Position numbers and translations under genes: made by a program. DNA of 58,655 nucleotides, taken from an uncultured Pseudomonadota bacterium (GTDB taxonomy: Bacteria > Pseudomonadota > Alphaproteobacteria > RF32 > CAG-239). The notes below the pieces were generated by a model. It was not told where the DNA came from, ran no database searches, and was given only the letters and a program-made list of their open reading frames with translations. The stretch covers positions 1-58,655 of the forward strand of contig CADAJN010000003.1 in assembly GCA_902788365.1 (NCBI GenBank), given 5' to 3'. Each line of letters opens with the position of its first letter. Position 1 is the stretch's first letter. Positions 45,068 through 57,473 of this stretch are shown here, piece by piece.

Positions 45068-45958
45068 CTAGGATTTTTTCTTTTCCAACGCAGTGACGCC
45101 GGAAATAACGTCAATCAGCTCGTCGGTAATTTGTTCTTGGCGACTTTGCTGATATTTTTTATCAAGTTCGGCCAAATTATCGTCAATATTCTTTTCGGCA
45201 TTTTGCATATTTGTCATACGGGTCCAATGTTCGGCCACTAACGACTGATTTAAAAGTCCGGACATACCGATAAGCAACATTTCACGCACCAAAGCCGAAA
45301 ACATTTGTTCTACCGATAACGTTAAAAGCGGAATGTTGTTGGTCGGCCACGGCTTATCTTTAAGCGTGCGCAAAGCGCTGAGATTAAACGGCAAAAGCTG
45401 ACGATTTTCAAGCTTAACCGGCTGATTTTTACCGCGTTGATGAAACCATGCAACCACATGACTGACTCTTGGTGCTTGCGTCGCCTCATCAATTCGCAAA
45501 ATAATACTTTCGGCTAAGGTGTTAACGACTTTAACCGAATTAGATAGCCCGTAACGCGCATAAACCGGCCATTTCTGTTGCTCTACCAACACATTCAGGC
45601 GTTTTCCGACCACCAAAAACAGCGCTTGTTGCGGCGACACGCCCTTTTGTCGCAAATCGGCACGCACTGCTTTGATAATTTCTTGATTAAACTTGCCGAC
45701 CATACCATTATCTGAACCGATGAGAATCAACAAATATTTGGGCTGAGCCTTTGATTTTGCCGGATGCGGCAAGCCATAGCGGCGAATAAGCGCTTGAAAT
45801 GCCGTGCGCAAATTGCGACGATATTTTTCAAGTGCCGCTCCGGCTTGCTCATATTGCAAAATACTGACCGACGACAGCAACTTCATTGTGCTGACAATTT
45901 CACGCAATTCTTGGGTAGTTTTTATTTGACGTTGCAATTTTTCAAGCGACATCGGCAT
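45068..45958 (-). CDS. atpG: N-ATPase gamma subunit
   Basis: This 296-residue protein is the central rotor stalk of the F1-like part. The N-terminus ([26 protein letters not shown]) and C-terminus ([18 protein letters not shown]) form the antiparallel coiled coil of gamma subunits. It is the last gene of the operon, overlaps atpA by 17 nt, and shows the N-ATPase order in which gamma is last. Confidence 0.93.
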   Translation of the reverse strand: MPMSLEKLQRQIKTTQELREIVSTMKLLSSVSILQYEQAGAALEKYRRNLRTAFQALIRRYGLPHPAKSKAQPKYLLILIGSDNGMVGKFNQEIIKAVRADLRQKGVSPQQALFLVVGKRLNVLVEQQKWPVYARYGLSNSVKVVNTLAESIILRIDEATQAPRVSHVVAWFHQRGKNQPVKLENRQLLPFNLSALRTLKDKPWPTNNIPLLTLSVEQMFSALVREMLLIGMSGLLNQSLVAEHWTRMTNMQNAEKNIDDNLAELDKKYQQSRQEQITDELIDVISGVTALEKKKS

Positions 45959-47462
45959 CCAATCCTTCGTCTGTTAATGCAATGCGCCAAGCCGACAGCA
46001 TTTCGGCTGCTTTTTCAGGAGCAATTTTTTGCCTAGCCTCCACTTGAGCAGCCACATCGGCAAATTGCGCCGCCAAAATTTGAATAATTTTTTCTTGTGC
46101 CGCTTTATTAGCCTCACTATCCAAGCCATCAAGCAAACCGGCGTTTGTTGCCATAAATATCGCAACTTGCTCGGCCGCTGACATCGTTTGATATTGCCGT
46201 TGTTCCAAAACAAGACGAATAGCCTGACCGCGCTTAATCCGTGTCATTGTTTCTTTATCTAACTGAGTGCCGAATTTGGTAAAAGATTCCAACTCTTCAA
46301 ACTGAGCATAAAACAACTTAAGCGGTCCGACCAGCGCTTTATAAGCCGGTAACTGAGCATCACCGCCAACGCGCGAAACCGAACGTCCCGTATCAATCGC
46401 CGGCATAATACCCTTTTGAAACATCGGCGCCGACAGATAAATCTGTCCGTCGGTAATGGAAATAATATTTGTCGGAATATAAGCCGAAATATTACCGGCT
46501 TCGGTTGTTACAATAGGTAGCGCCGTTAACGAACCACCACCTAACTCGGCGCTTAAGCATGTAGAGCGTTCCAAAAGCCGCGAGTGAATATAAAAAATAT
46601 CGCCCGGAAAAGCTTCGCGTCCCGGCGGCCGTCTAAGCAAAAGCGACATTTGCCGATATGCTCTGGCATGATTGGTTAAATCGTCATACACAATTAAAAC
46701 ATCTCGCCCCTGATGCATAAAATATTCGCCGATGGAGGTTGCCGCATAAGGTGCCAAATATTGCATACCGGCAGTATCGTTGGCACCGGCAGCCACCACC
46801 ACACTTTTTTCTAAAACGCCGAATTTTCCTAAATCTGCAATAACATTGGCAATCGCCGATAAGCGCTGTCCGATAGCACAATAAATACAAATAACGCCCG
46901 TATTTTTTTGGTTAATGATTGCATCAAGCGCAATCGCGGTTTTGCCGGTTTGTCGGTCGCCTAAAATCAACTCTCGCTGACCGCGCCCGATTGGTGTAAA
47001 AGCATCAACTGCCTTAATACCGGTTGAAAGCGGGGTTGTTACCGGTGCTCGGTCCATAATCGGCAAAGCTTCAACTTCAATCGGACGCCGATGCGTTGCG
47101 CCCAATGGCCCTCGCCCGTCTAACGGAGCACCAACCGCGTTAATCACACGCCCAAGCAATTCGTCACCAACCGGCACATCGGCCACACGACCGGTGCGTC
47201 GCACCCGATCTCCGGCTCTGATTTTATCGGCCTGATCCAAGAATACCACACCGACGCTGTCTTCGTTTAAAGTTTGCACTATGCCTAACACATCGTGCGG
47301 AAAAATCAGCATTTCATCCATCTGCGCATTTTCTAAGCCGCTGACAAACGCCGTGCCCGAAGAAATGGACTGCACTTCACTGATTTCTTCCTGCTTAATA
47401 TCGGCCTCAGTATTTTGAATGCTTTTTTCTATCGCTTTGAATGTTTTTTCAATGTCTAACAT
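45942..47462 (-). CDS. atpA: N-ATPase alpha subunit
   Basis: This 506-residue protein is the non-catalytic nucleotide-binding subunit. It has the P-loop GDRQTGKT (168-175) and the alpha-specific [12 protein letters not shown] (about 370) close to the nucleotide site. It lies after atpF, as in N-ATPase operons. There is no delta gene between b and alpha, unlike in the ordinary F-ATPase order. Confidence 0.95.
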   Translation of the reverse strand: MLDIEKTFKAIEKSIQNTEADIKQEEISEVQSISSGTAFVSGLENAQMDEMLIFPHDVLGIVQTLNEDSVGVVFLDQADKIRAGDRVRRTGRVADVPVGDELLGRVINAVGAPLDGRGPLGATHRRPIEVEALPIMDRAPVTTPLSTGIKAVDAFTPIGRGQRELILGDRQTGKTAIALDAIINQKNTGVICIYCAIGQRLSAIANVIADLGKFGVLEKSVVVAAGANDTAGMQYLAPYAATSIGEYFMHQGRDVLIVYDDLTNHARAYRQMSLLLRRPPGREAFPGDIFYIHSRLLERSTCLSAELGGGSLTALPIVTTEAGNISAYIPTNIISITDGQIYLSAPMFQKGIMPAIDTGRSVSRVGGDAQLPAYKALVGPLKLFYAQFEELESFTKFGTQLDKETMTRIKRGQAIRLVLEQRQYQTMSAAEQVAIFMATNAGLLDGLDSEANKAAQEKIIQILAAQFADVAAQVEARQKIAPEKAAEMLSAWRIALTDEGLDADVA

Positions 47463-47464
47463 TT

Positions 47465-48241
47465 TTAAGCACTCCTTTTCAACAACTGTTGCATTTCTTT
47501 ATCGGTTTGGCGATTAAATTCTTGCATATAGTCAGCCAAATGCCATGATATCAACTGTTCTTTAGCTTGCAACGCCAATCCGCATACCAGCTCCGGCTTA
47601 ATACTGATGAAAAATCCGATACGTTTTGGCAAATCTAATTCCACACGCAAAAAATGTTCTAAATCGTGCGCTATGGCTTCATCTAAAGGTTGTGCCGAAT
47701 GTATCTCCACCATATCCGACTCTGTCAGTGTTTGTTTAAGCATCGCCTTTTGCGCAGCAGGCATCTTTTTAACTTTATCCATAAAATGCGTAATTACCAA
47801 ATTATTCAAATCAACGTCTGCCATTTGTCGCAATGCACTTTCGGCAAACTGCGTAAAATGCTTTGCCAACAAATTTTGCACTGCAGTCACAAAAGTTTTT
47901 TGTTCTTTGATTAGCTTTTGTTGCCATTCCATGCGTTGTTTCTGATATTCGGCTTCGGCTTCGGCACAAAGTTTTACGGAAAGTTTTTCTGCTTCTACTT
48001 GCGCAGCAGCCAAAATTTTTTGTTTTTGCCGTTCGGTTTGCTTATTTTTGCGCGCAAACTCCAAACTTAAAGCCTTTGCTTTGTTACGTTCTTCGGCCGC
48101 CTGAGCCAACTCGTCGGCAATCACCTTTTGCCGTGCCTCAACGGCTTTCAGCACCGGAATATATAGAAATTTGCGCAACAAAAACAATAAAATCACCAGA
48201 TTGATAATTTGCGCAATAAATGTCCACCAGTCTATCTGCAT
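47465..48241 (-). CDS. atpF: N-ATPase b subunit with delta-like C-terminus
   Basis: This 258-residue protein has one N-terminal membrane helix (about 3-24) and a long charged helix (about 30-125), as in subunit b. The last 100 residues include [20 protein letters not shown], which resembles the C-terminal signature of delta subunits. Ordinary b subunits are about 160 residues. The extra part probably stands in for delta, which has no gene here. This is consistent with what is described for N-ATPases. Confidence 0.9.
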   Translation of the reverse strand: MQIDWWTFIAQIINLVILLFLLRKFLYIPVLKAVEARQKVIADELAQAAEERNKAKALSLEFARKNKQTERQKQKILAAAQVEAEKLSVKLCAEAEAEYQKQRMEWQQKLIKEQKTFVTAVQNLLAKHFTQFAESALRQMADVDLNNLVITHFMDKVKKMPAAQKAMLKQTLTESDMVEIHSAQPLDEAIAHDLEHFLRVELDLPKRIGFFISIKPELVCGLALQAKEQLISWHLADYMQEFNRQTDKEMQQLLKRSA

Positions 48242-48253
48242 GCGTGCATTACC

Positions 48254-48523
48254 TTATTGATTGATTGCATAATTCCAAAACGGGTTGGCATAAAGTGTCA
48301 GAAAGGCAATGAGCAAAGCATAAAGTGCCGAAGTTTCAATCATCGCCAATGACACAAACATGGTTGAACGAATGCGATTGGCTTCGTCCGGTTGCTGAGC
48401 CATTGCTTGCAAAGCTGACGCCGCGGCATTTCCCTCGCCGATGGCCGAGCCGATACTACCTATGCCCATGCACAAACAAGCTGCTAAAACCGAAATTGCT
48501 CCGATAAATGCATATGAATCCAT
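48254..48523 (-). CDS. atpE: N-ATPase c subunit, Na+-type binding site
   Basis: This 89-residue hairpin protein builds the rotor ring. Helix 1 contains GEGNAAASALQAMAQQP, where E30 aligns with Q32 of the Ilyobacter Na+-ATPase. Helix 2 contains the ion-binding E63 followed by T64 and Y68. The E..ET...Y combination matches the Na+ ligand set. N-ATPase c subunits typically have two carboxylates per hairpin, as here. Confidence 0.93.
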   Translation of the reverse strand: MDSYAFIGAISVLAACLCMGIGSIGSAIGEGNAAASALQAMAQQPDEANRIRSTMFVSLAMIETSALYALLIAFLTLYANPFWNYAINQ

Positions 48524-48541
48524 TTTTTATCTCCTTTTAGT

Positions 48542-49282
48542 TTAAGTTATCTCTTGCGGCACAATTTCTTCCTTAACGCTTGACGAATACACCACGGCAA
48601 GCAAAGCAAAAATATATGCCTGAATTGAACCGGTCAGAAGCCCCAAAGTTTGCATGACAAGCGGCGCTACAAACGGCACGAATGCACTCAAAATGCTGGC
48701 GAACATAACGCCGCTTAACATATTGCCGAACAAACGTAATCCCATTGCCAAAACCGAAAAGAACTCGCTGAAAATATTCATCGGTAGCATCAACGGGATC
48801 GGGTCTATAAATTTTTTCAAATAGCCTTTGATACCGGCATTTCTGATTGAAAAATAAGGTATGGCCAAAAAGACAACAGCGGCTAATGCCATTGTGGTGC
48901 TGAGCGAAGCAGTCGGCGGTCGAAACCACGGTAAAAAAGTCAACAAATTAGCAGTCAAAATAAAGCAAAACAGCCCCATGGCCATACCTAAATATTGATT
49001 GGTGCGCGAACCGCTGGTCTCATTGGCTTCTTTTTGCAACCACAACACCAGTGCTTCAAGCGCAATTTGCCAACGCGAAGCCTGCTTATTTACCGATAAA
49101 TGACGCGTAGCAAGCCAAGCGCCGCCAACAATCAATAATATAATCAGCCAACTGTTAAAAATTGTCACGTTAATATATTTATTACCCCACTCAATCAACC
49201 TGATAGCATCATAATTTTGTAACGCCAACTCACGACCTTGGAGCGGCACATCAAACCAGTGCGAAAAATCAATCCGCAGCAT
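48542..49282 (-). CDS. atpB: N-ATPase a subunit
   Basis: This 246-residue membrane protein forms the ion half-channels. The essential stator arginine is R183 in MGLRLFGNMLSG. Hydrophobic helices lie near 42-58, 97-117, 128-143 and 175-240. It overlaps atpR by 14 nt. Confidence 0.93.
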   Translation of the reverse strand: MLRIDFSHWFDVPLQGRELALQNYDAIRLIEWGNKYINVTIFNSWLIILLIVGGAWLATRHLSVNKQASRWQIALEALVLWLQKEANETSGSRTNQYLGMAMGLFCFILTANLLTFLPWFRPPTASLSTTMALAAVVFLAIPYFSIRNAGIKGYLKKFIDPIPLMLPMNIFSEFFSVLAMGLRLFGNMLSGVMFASILSAFVPFVAPLVMQTLGLLTGSIQAYIFALLAVVYSSSVKEEIVPQEIT

Positions 49283-49646
49283 CGGCGCCTCCGTCGGTGC
49301 TATGCGATGCCGAGTTCACATCAATTTGCGCATGCCACTGTTTTTTGGCGCGCCATAAAATAAAAAATTTGGTAACAAAAAACGCCACGACATATAAGGC
49401 AATGAGCAAAATATTTTTTTGTGCCACTAACACTAAAACGCCGAAAAACAGCGCAATTCGCAACACCGCCGCACCTGCAAACAGTTTAATGCGATGCCGA
49501 GCCTTTTCGTTTCCCAAACGGTTAACACTCCATTGCAAGCTCATAAAATAAATCACGCTGACAATAACACCACAGACCAACGCCAAAATAAAACGCCCGA
49601 CACCGGCTTGCTGCCACATTATTTGCCATAACTGACTATCGCTCAT
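49269..49646 (-). CDS. atpR: N-ATPase accessory membrane protein AtpR
   Basis: This 125-residue protein has about three hydrophobic helices (16-36, 48-67 and 73-92) and a polar C-terminus. It is not present in ordinary F-ATPase operons; its size and its position between atpQ and atpB identify it as AtpR. Its role in N-ATPase is thought to be in ring assembly. It overlaps atpQ by 4 nt. Confidence 0.85.
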   Translation of the reverse strand: MSDSQLWQIMWQQAGVGRFILALVCGVIVSVIYFMSLQWSVNRLGNEKARHRIKLFAGAAVLRIALFFGVLVLVAQKNILLIALYVVAFFVTKFFILWRAKKQWHAQIDVNSASHSTDGGADAAD

Positions 49647-49958
49647 TTATCCTCCTTGTCTGATGAACAATTCAAACCGGCTATTTTACGATCCTCTGTT
49701 TTAATCCAAAAATAAGCATTGATTATGCCCCATAAAAAGCCCAAAAACAAACCAGATAAGCGCCACGAAAAATGTTGCGGATAAACTTCGTCCAAGTAGC
49801 CACCACCGAACAACCCGATTAAAATCGGCATAATAATCACACCGCCAAGAGAGGCAATCATGCCAAAATTAGTGTGCCAACGCCGAAACGGCCGATTGGC
49901 AATCTGCTCGGCTTTATGCTCCAGCACGCGGTTAATCTCATTTTCCGGCTCTGAATTA

Positions 49959-49966
<8 letters not shown>
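49643..49966 (-). CDS. atpQ: N-ATPase accessory membrane protein AtpQ (AtpI/AtpZ-like)
   Basis: This 107-residue protein has two hydrophobic helices (about 34-55 and 68-88) with the small-residue pattern GGVIIMPILIGLFGGGYLD, typical of AtpI/AtpZ-type proteins linked to ion supply or c-ring assembly. It lies between atpC and atpR, the N-ATPase order. Confidence 0.85.
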
Positions 49967-51778
<1,812 letters not shown>

Positions 51779-51854
51779 TTAACCTGCGTTATTCAGATAG
51801 TCATAAAAATAAATATTTCATCTACCACCATAGCATCGGAATATTAAAATAATC

Positions 51855-52259
51855 CTAAAACAGACCTAAAATTGCCTCAATAATCGCTTTATCGGCCGGT
51901 GCAAAATCGTATTGCGGCAGTTCTTTGGGGTTAATCCATTTATATTGTTCGTGTTCTAAAACCACCGGAATATCTTGGCTTTTGCAGGTTGCCCAAAACG
52001 AATGCAACACAATGGTGCCGAAATCATAATCATAAGAAGTGGTAATAAATGGTTCGCGCACAAAAACTTCCAACTGCATTTCTTCCATCATTTCGCGTTT
52101 GAGACATTCTTCCAGCGTTTCACCCGGTTCCAGCTTTCCACCCGGAAATTCCCACTTATATTCCAAACTTTTGCCATGTTTACGTTGGGCGATTAAAAGC
52201 AACCCGTCGCACATAATTAAACCTGCTGCAACATCTTTTTTGGATTTTTCTTCAGTCAT
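51855..52259 (-). CDS. mutT: MutT-like Nudix hydrolase
   Basis: This 134-residue protein likely hydrolyses oxidised nucleotides such as 8-oxo-dGTP. The Nudix box runs GKLEPGETLEECLKREMMEE. The box Gly near its end (the G of EExGU) is replaced by Gln, but the metal-binding glutamates are present. The ending region WINPKELPQYDFAPADKAII is typical of MutT. It is upstream of the N-ATPase operon on the same strand. Confidence 0.85.
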   Translation of the reverse strand: MTEEKSKKDVAAGLIMCDGLLLIAQRKHGKSLEYKWEFPGGKLEPGETLEECLKREMMEEMQLEVFVREPFITTSYDYDFGTIVLHSFWATCKSQDIPVVLEHEQYKWINPKELPQYDFAPADKAIIEAILGLF

Positions 52260-52284
52260 TATTTTTCCCTTTTATTATGATAAA

Positions 52285-52797
52285 TCACTTTTTATTTTGA
52301 ATTTTGGTATCTTTGTATTTATTCATATCACGTATTAAATTTCTTTCATTGGTCTGAACAATTTTATGCAGCGACGGAATGATTATGCAAATGCGTGTTG
52401 CACAATTATCCATAATAAAACGCCCCATTACATCAGTAGGATTAACTTTAAACGAATTTTGCAAAAACGGACGATGTATATAATATTTATCCAGTTGATT
52501 TTCTTTAATTACTTCATCTAAAACCTTTTTTTTGGCACGGCTTACCGGATTGTTGGCATCAAACCAAATCACTCGGTTAGATGAATAATCAAATAACGAT
52601 TTGAAAAAACTGGCATGACGCGTGGCATAAATATCATCGGGAATTGTCACAACTTTCGGTGCCGTAAAATATATATATCCTAAGCACGCAATAATTACTA
52701 TGGCAATTATTTTCAAATATCTTTTGAGATAAGAATTTTTAGCCTTTTTCGGCAGTTTAGGCACCTGATTTTGATTAACTTGTTGTAATGATGGCAT
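52285..52797 (-). CDS. Bitopic membrane protein with periplasmic domain, unknown
   Basis: This 170-residue protein has a basic N-terminus, one transmembrane helix (about 27-47) and an extracytoplasmic domain. It contains VIWFDANNPVSRAKKKVLDEV and a pair of cysteines (near 132 and 137). The strand-then-helix start of that domain recalls thioredoxin-like folds, but no CxxC is present and I cannot assign it. It lies between the transporter and mutT on the same strand. Confidence 0.6.
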   Translation of the reverse strand: MPSLQQVNQNQVPKLPKKAKNSYLKRYLKIIAIVIIACLGYIYFTAPKVVTIPDDIYATRHASFFKSLFDYSSNRVIWFDANNPVSRAKKKVLDEVIKENQLDKYYIHRPFLQNSFKVNPTDVMGRFIMDNCATRICIIIPSLHKIVQTNERNLIRDMNKYKDTKIQNKK

Positions 52798-52922
52798 TTA
52801 TTGTTCTCCGTCGGCAAAATTTTTCTATCCTTATAACATCAAAATTTTCTAGCTTGCTTTAATAATAGATGCATGCCCGTAAATGTCCAGCATTTTTTTA
52901 TAATATAAAAAACTAATCTGTC

Positions 52923-54311
52923 TTAACTAAAAATCGCCATAATCAGCAATATACTCAAACCGAGCGGTGCAATATAGCGCAACGTCACCAAAAAGTAACG
53001 CGTAAAAGCACTGGAAACATGCGCACTGCGGCGAATATTATGGATAATCGGTTTCATTGCCTTATAGCCGACAAACAGCGCCATGGTCAAAGATACAATC
53101 GCCGCCGTATAGGTAGAAACCAGCCAATCGGCCAATGTAAATAAGTCGCGACCCCAAATTTTGATATCCAGAGCTCCTGAAAAAGACAGCGTAACTAACG
53201 TAAAACAAAATCCGGCAATAAACATTACGACAATCGCGGCACGATAGCGTTGCATATTTAACTTGTTCATCAGCAGATTTGTCAGCACTTCAAAGATGGA
53301 TATGGTTGAAGTGACGGTTGCCAAAATAAGCAGCAAATAAAATATCAATGCCCAGAAATGTCCACCACTCAGATGTTGAAAAACATGCGGCAAACTGATA
53401 AATGTTAATCCCGGGCCGGAAGATGCTGACATGCCGGCCGAAAAAATCGCCGGTATAATAATAACTGCACTGAGCAATGCCGCCAAGGTATCAAAAAATT
53501 CAATGTGGCGGACCGCTTTAAACATATTTTCTTTGGGCGAAAAATAAGAACCGTAAACCAATAGCGCACCAAACCCCAATGACAACGAAATAAAGGCCTG
53601 CCCCAGCGCCGCCGTAAAAGTTTCGGACAAAAGCTTAAAATTAAAACCATTCTCCGTCCACCCCAAATATTGCGGTTGCAACGTCAGTAAAAAGCTTGTG
53701 CCTTTTTCGGCTCCGTCTAATGTTGTTGAGCGCAAACAAAGCAAAATAAAAATAGCAAACAATATCGGCATTAAATACAAACCGGCACGTTCAATTCCTT
53801 TTTTAACGCCGGCAATAACTATCAAGGTGGTGGTGAATAAAAAAATCCATCCGCATATAAGCTGTATAGAAAAACTTTTTGTGAGTTGTTCAAATTCTGC
53901 AGCCAGTTGCGACTGTTCAATTTGCAACAACTTACCGCTCATCGCTTCCAAAAAATAATATAATACCCAACCCGCAACCAAAAAATAAAAAGACAGGCAC
54001 AAAGTAACACCGATAACAGCAAACCAACCGCCGAAAAATGACCACAAGCGCAAATGCTTTAAACCGACACTTTCACCAATAATCCGATAAGCATCAACGC
54101 AATTACTTTTTGAAGTGCGACCGATAGAAATTTCCGCCACCATCAACGGATTGCATATCAAAAACAAAATCAACAGATAAACCAAAATAAAACTCAAACC
54201 GCCATGTTGACCGCACAAATACGGAAAACGCCAAATATTACCGAGCCCGACGGCCGAACCGGCTGCAGCTAAAATAAATCCCCATTGACTACCAAAGTTT
54301 TCTTTTTTCAT
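52923..54311 (-). CDS. SNF/NSS-family sodium-dependent transporter
   Basis: This 462-residue protein is a neurotransmitter:sodium symporter homologue, probably importing an amino acid with Na+. It starts GSQWGFILAAAGSAVGLGNI, the family Na+/substrate-site signature in helix 1, and continues FPYLCGQHGG. About 11-12 hydrophobic helices are visible. The substrate cannot be read from sequence. Its closeness to a Na+-type ATPase fits a sodium economy (inference). Confidence 0.9.
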   Translation of the reverse strand: MKKENFGSQWGFILAAAGSAVGLGNIWRFPYLCGQHGGLSFILVYLLILFLICNPLMVAEISIGRTSKSNCVDAYRIIGESVGLKHLRLWSFFGGWFAVIGVTLCLSFYFLVAGWVLYYFLEAMSGKLLQIEQSQLAAEFEQLTKSFSIQLICGWIFLFTTTLIVIAGVKKGIERAGLYLMPILFAIFILLCLRSTTLDGAEKGTSFLLTLQPQYLGWTENGFNFKLLSETFTAALGQAFISLSLGFGALLVYGSYFSPKENMFKAVRHIEFFDTLAALLSAVIIIPAIFSAGMSASSGPGLTFISLPHVFQHLSGGHFWALIFYLLLILATVTSTISIFEVLTNLLMNKLNMQRYRAAIVVMFIAGFCFTLVTLSFSGALDIKIWGRDLFTLADWLVSTYTAAIVSLTMALFVGYKAMKPIIHNIRRSAHVSSAFTRYFLVTLRYIAPLGLSILLIMAIFS

Positions 54312-54335
54312 TACTGTTCTTGTTTTCTGTATGTT

Positions 54336-55301
54336 TTAGCATTTTTGCGGTTTAATGCGCTCGCTGATAAATTGCAACAATTTATCCGGCTCATCCCAAA
54401 CTATGGCAATTTCCAATACATTGATATCTTTATGAAATTGCGTTGGAATTTTCACAAAATCTTTGCTGGTGGTATAAATATCGGCATTTTTTGCCCGCGC
54501 TTTTTGAATAATTTGCTCCAGCTCAGTTTTACTGTAAAAATGATGATCCGGAAAATCAAACGTTTCCATCACATTAAAACCATGCGCACTCAATGTGTGA
54601 TAAAATTTTTGCGGATGCCCGATTCCGGCAAACGCAACCACATTCGGATTATTTATAATGGTTGTTTGAACTTCGGTATGTCCGAAAAACACCGGCAGAT
54701 GTGAACGTTCGGCCAAATTATGTTTATCTTTGCCTAAAATAATCAGTGCATCGGCACGCTTTATGCCGTCTTTAAGCGTTTCACGCAACGGACCGGCCGG
54801 AATAATTTTGCCGTTACCGATACCGTAATGACCATCAAAAACCAAAAACGACAAATCTTTATAAAGGCTCGGATTTTGAAAACCGTCATCCATAATAATG
54901 ATATCGGCACCTTCGTCTACTGCGCGTTTTGCACCTTCAAAACGATTAGCATTAACCACTACCGGTGCCTGTTGTGACAACAAAAGAGGTTCGTCACCGA
55001 CATCAATTGCCGAATGTTTTTTATTATTAACAAGCACATTTTGCATACGTCCGCCATAACCGCGCGTCACAAAAAACGGATGCCACAGTGCCGTTGCCAA
55101 CATTTTTGCCACCGACAACGAAACCGGTGTTTTTCCGGTGCCGCCTGCTGTAATATTACCGATACAAATAACCGGCACTTCGGCTTTTGGCGAACATGAC
55201 CATTTCAAACGCAACTGCGTTATAGCACCATAAAGCCACCCGAGCGGTTGTAACAGCTTGGATTTCAGTGAATTAGATTGCCAATATTTAGGAGTCTTCA
55301 T
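54336..55301 (-). CDS. lpxK: Tetraacyldisaccharide 4'-kinase
   Basis: LpxK phosphorylates the lipid A precursor at the 4' position. I chose the ATG at 55301 because longer starts run back into waaA; this gives 321 residues starting MKTPKYW. The N-terminal membrane helix is followed by the P-loop GNITAGGTGKTPVSL, TRGYGG, DVGDEPLLLS and IIMDDGFQNPSL, all family signatures. It overlaps the end of waaA by 14 nt. Confidence 0.94.
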   Translation of the reverse strand: MKTPKYWQSNSLKSKLLQPLGWLYGAITQLRLKWSCSPKAEVPVICIGNITAGGTGKTPVSLSVAKMLATALWHPFFVTRGYGGRMQNVLVNNKKHSAIDVGDEPLLLSQQAPVVVNANRFEGAKRAVDEGADIIIMDDGFQNPSLYKDLSFLVFDGHYGIGNGKIIPAGPLRETLKDGIKRADALIILGKDKHNLAERSHLPVFFGHTEVQTTIINNPNVVAFAGIGHPQKFYHTLSAHGFNVMETFDFPDHHFYSKTELEQIIQKARAKNADIYTTSKDFVKIPTQFHKDINVLEIAIVWDEPDKLLQFISERIKPQKC

Positions 55302-56565
55302 TAACCATATATCCTTGAATTTTTTCCACAATACCGTCCAAAACTTTGGCTTCGCTGGTGGCCCAATTATAAGCCAAACTGCGCTTGGCTTCCAATAACT
55401 CTTTATTGGAAAGCAACTGGTCAACAATATCTATCAATTCCAAAACATCATTAACCTGAATAATGCCGTCAGCGTGTTTGGCACGATTCATGGCATCGGT
55501 AAAATTGTGCATGTGGGGACCGACAATAACGGCATCGCGGCAACGTGACGGTTCCATAAAGTTTTGACCGCCGTGCGCAATAAGCGAACCACCGATAAAT
55601 ACAATCGGCGATAATTCATACCAAATACCCATTTCACCGATAGTATCGGCCACATAAACATCGATTTGCGGCGTAATTTTTTCATCGGCCGAACGCAAGG
55701 CCACATTCAAACCGTAATCTTTTTGCAATTTTTCTTTAATTTCTGCGCCGCGCTGCGGATGACGCGGGGCTATCAGTGTCAGCAACCCCGGATGTTTAGC
55801 CTGCAACTCTTTTAAAAACCGACCGATTTTGAACTCTTCATCATTATGGGTTGAACTGACAAGCCAAATCGGCCGCTTACCGATTTGCTTTTCAATTTCT
55901 TTTTTCTTATCGGCATCAACCGGTATCGGCAAGCCGGCATATTTCAAATTTCCCAAACACATGGCATCTTTGGCACCCAAAACACGCAAGCGATAAGCAT
56001 CTTCTTCCGATTGTCCCAAGCAGGTGGTAAAACAACCGAGCAATTCCTTAATAATAAACTCAAACTGTTGCCAACGTTTGAACGATTTGTTGGAAATGCG
56101 ACCGTTAATTAAAATCAGCGGAATATTCTTACGTTTAATACTTGACAGCATTGCCGGCCAAAATTCAGATTCAAACCACAAAGCAATCGTTGGTTGCCAA
56201 TAGCGAATAAAACGCGTTGTAAACACCGGATTATCAATCGGTAAATATTGATGAAAAGCACGCTCCGGCAAGCGTTTGGCCATCACCTCGGCCGAAGTTG
56301 TGGTGCCGGTGGTGACCATGATATGCACATCTGGATACAGTTCCAACAAACGGTTAATCAGCGGCAACATGGAAATTGATTCGCCGACCGAAGCACCATG
56401 CAGCCAAATCAAGCGTCCTTGCGGGCGCGGCATTTTCGGCCGGCCGATACGTTCATTAAAACGTTTGATATCTTCTTTGCCGATTTTTTTGCGCTTATTG
56501 ATATAGCGCCGAATGGCAATCGGATATAAAATCCGCACTAAACTGTTATATATTCCTATATACAT
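55288..56565 (-). CDS. waaA: Kdo (3-deoxy-manno-octulosonic acid) transferase
   Basis: WaaA attaches Kdo sugars to lipid IVA. I chose the ATG at 56565, which follows AGGGGA and begins the family N-terminus MYIGIYNSLVRIL; a longer start at 56598 is less likely. The 425-residue protein has GRLIWLHGASVGE with the catalytic Glu, then VTTGTTTSA, LWFESEFWPAML, VSSTHNDEE and GGSLIAHGGQNFMEP. These are the GT30 signatures. Whether it is mono- or bifunctional is not visible. Confidence 0.94.
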   Translation of the reverse strand: MYIGIYNSLVRILYPIAIRRYINKRKKIGKEDIKRFNERIGRPKMPRPQGRLIWLHGASVGESISMLPLINRLLELYPDVHIMVTTGTTTSAEVMAKRLPERAFHQYLPIDNPVFTTRFIRYWQPTIALWFESEFWPAMLSSIKRKNIPLILINGRISNKSFKRWQQFEFIIKELLGCFTTCLGQSEEDAYRLRVLGAKDAMCLGNLKYAGLPIPVDADKKKEIEKQIGKRPIWLVSSTHNDEEFKIGRFLKELQAKHPGLLTLIAPRHPQRGAEIKEKLQKDYGLNVALRSADEKITPQIDVYVADTIGEMGIWYELSPIVFIGGSLIAHGGQNFMEPSRCRDAVIVGPHMHNFTDAMNRAKHADGIIQVNDVLELIDIVDQLLSNKELLEAKRSLAYNWATSEAKVLDGIVEKIQGYMVNEDS

Positions 56566-56566
56566 T

Positions 56567-57334
56567 CTACTGTTCCCCTGTAGGTTGTGCCGGTGCAAAT
56601 TCGGTTTCTTTACGACTTTTTTTGGCTACCGAGCCTTGTTCAATAAACGGCAATCCCATTTCTTTATCAAGCCGCCACGTCAGTTCATTAAGCGTTGTTT
56701 CAATTTGCAGGCGATATTTTTCCAGCTCTTCCGCAGAAGCATCGGCCGGAATAAACACCGGTTCGGTAATGGCATACATGCCTTTATGAAACGGCAACGG
56801 CACCAACATTTTATCCCAGCTTTTATTGATAATTTTAGAACCGGAGATGCTGTATGTAATTCCCATAATCGGTTTGCCTGACTTTTGCGCATAAAACAAA
56901 GGGCTCATACCAAGCTTCATGCTCGGTCCGCGCGGCCCGTCCGGAATAATGGCAATGCTGTTGCCTTGTTGCAAATTACGCATCAATTCTATTGCCGCTT
57001 CGGTTGATTTTTTATCGGTGGAGCCGTTAACATTACCGATACCGAATTTGGCCAAAATATGCACAATTAAGCGTCCGTCATGGTGCGGCGAAACCAGTGC
57101 GTTGAGCGGTCGTGATTTATTCCAAAAATATGGCATCATTAAAGTGCGTCCGTGCCAACCGATAACGATCATACTGCCATATTTATCAAGCGCCTCATAA
57201 GTTTCTTTAACGCCGGTAACCGATTGCCAACGCGTTGTTAAACCGACAAACTTCAAATAGTAATAGGCAAAATTGCCGATGAGTTTTTCTCCCGTCGGTG
57301 ACTTGCTGAAATTTTTAAGCCAAGTTAATTTCAT
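56567..57334 (-). CDS. DUF374 (LpxJ-type) acyltransferase-like protein
   Basis: This 255-residue protein has the DUF374 layout: WHGR (about 60-63), VSPHHDGRLI, and IPDGPRGPSMKLG. It is followed by an MPLP-like lipid-binding segment. In some proteobacteria DUF374 proteins such as LpxJ add a secondary acyl chain to lipid A. The place directly before waaA and lpxK fits that role (inference). A missing HxxxxD motif distinguishes it from the LpxL/LpxM family. Confidence 0.8.
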   Translation of the reverse strand: MKLTWLKNFSKSPTGEKLIGNFAYYYLKFVGLTTRWQSVTGVKETYEALDKYGSMIVIGWHGRTLMMPYFWNKSRPLNALVSPHHDGRLIVHILAKFGIGNVNGSTDKKSTEAAIELMRNLQQGNSIAIIPDGPRGPSMKLGMSPLFYAQKSGKPIMGITYSISGSKIINKSWDKMLVPLPFHKGMYAITEPVFIPADASAEELEKYRLQIETTLNELTWRLDKEMGLPFIEQGSVAKKSRKETEFAPAQPTGEQ

Positions 57335-57473
57335 TTTTCACACAATATATCCCTAGTTGGTCTTATCATACAAACTTTTTTACAAAATACAACGGAAAAA
57401 CTTAAAATATAAGGTGTTTTTTTGCAAAATATATGCTTAAATATATTCAAAACTGGTTTTAAGGAGTCATTTA

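Noticed and set aside
55302..55427. Longer N-terminus for lpxK
   Set aside because: It lies wholly inside waaA in another frame; the LpxK family begins near the ATG at 55301.
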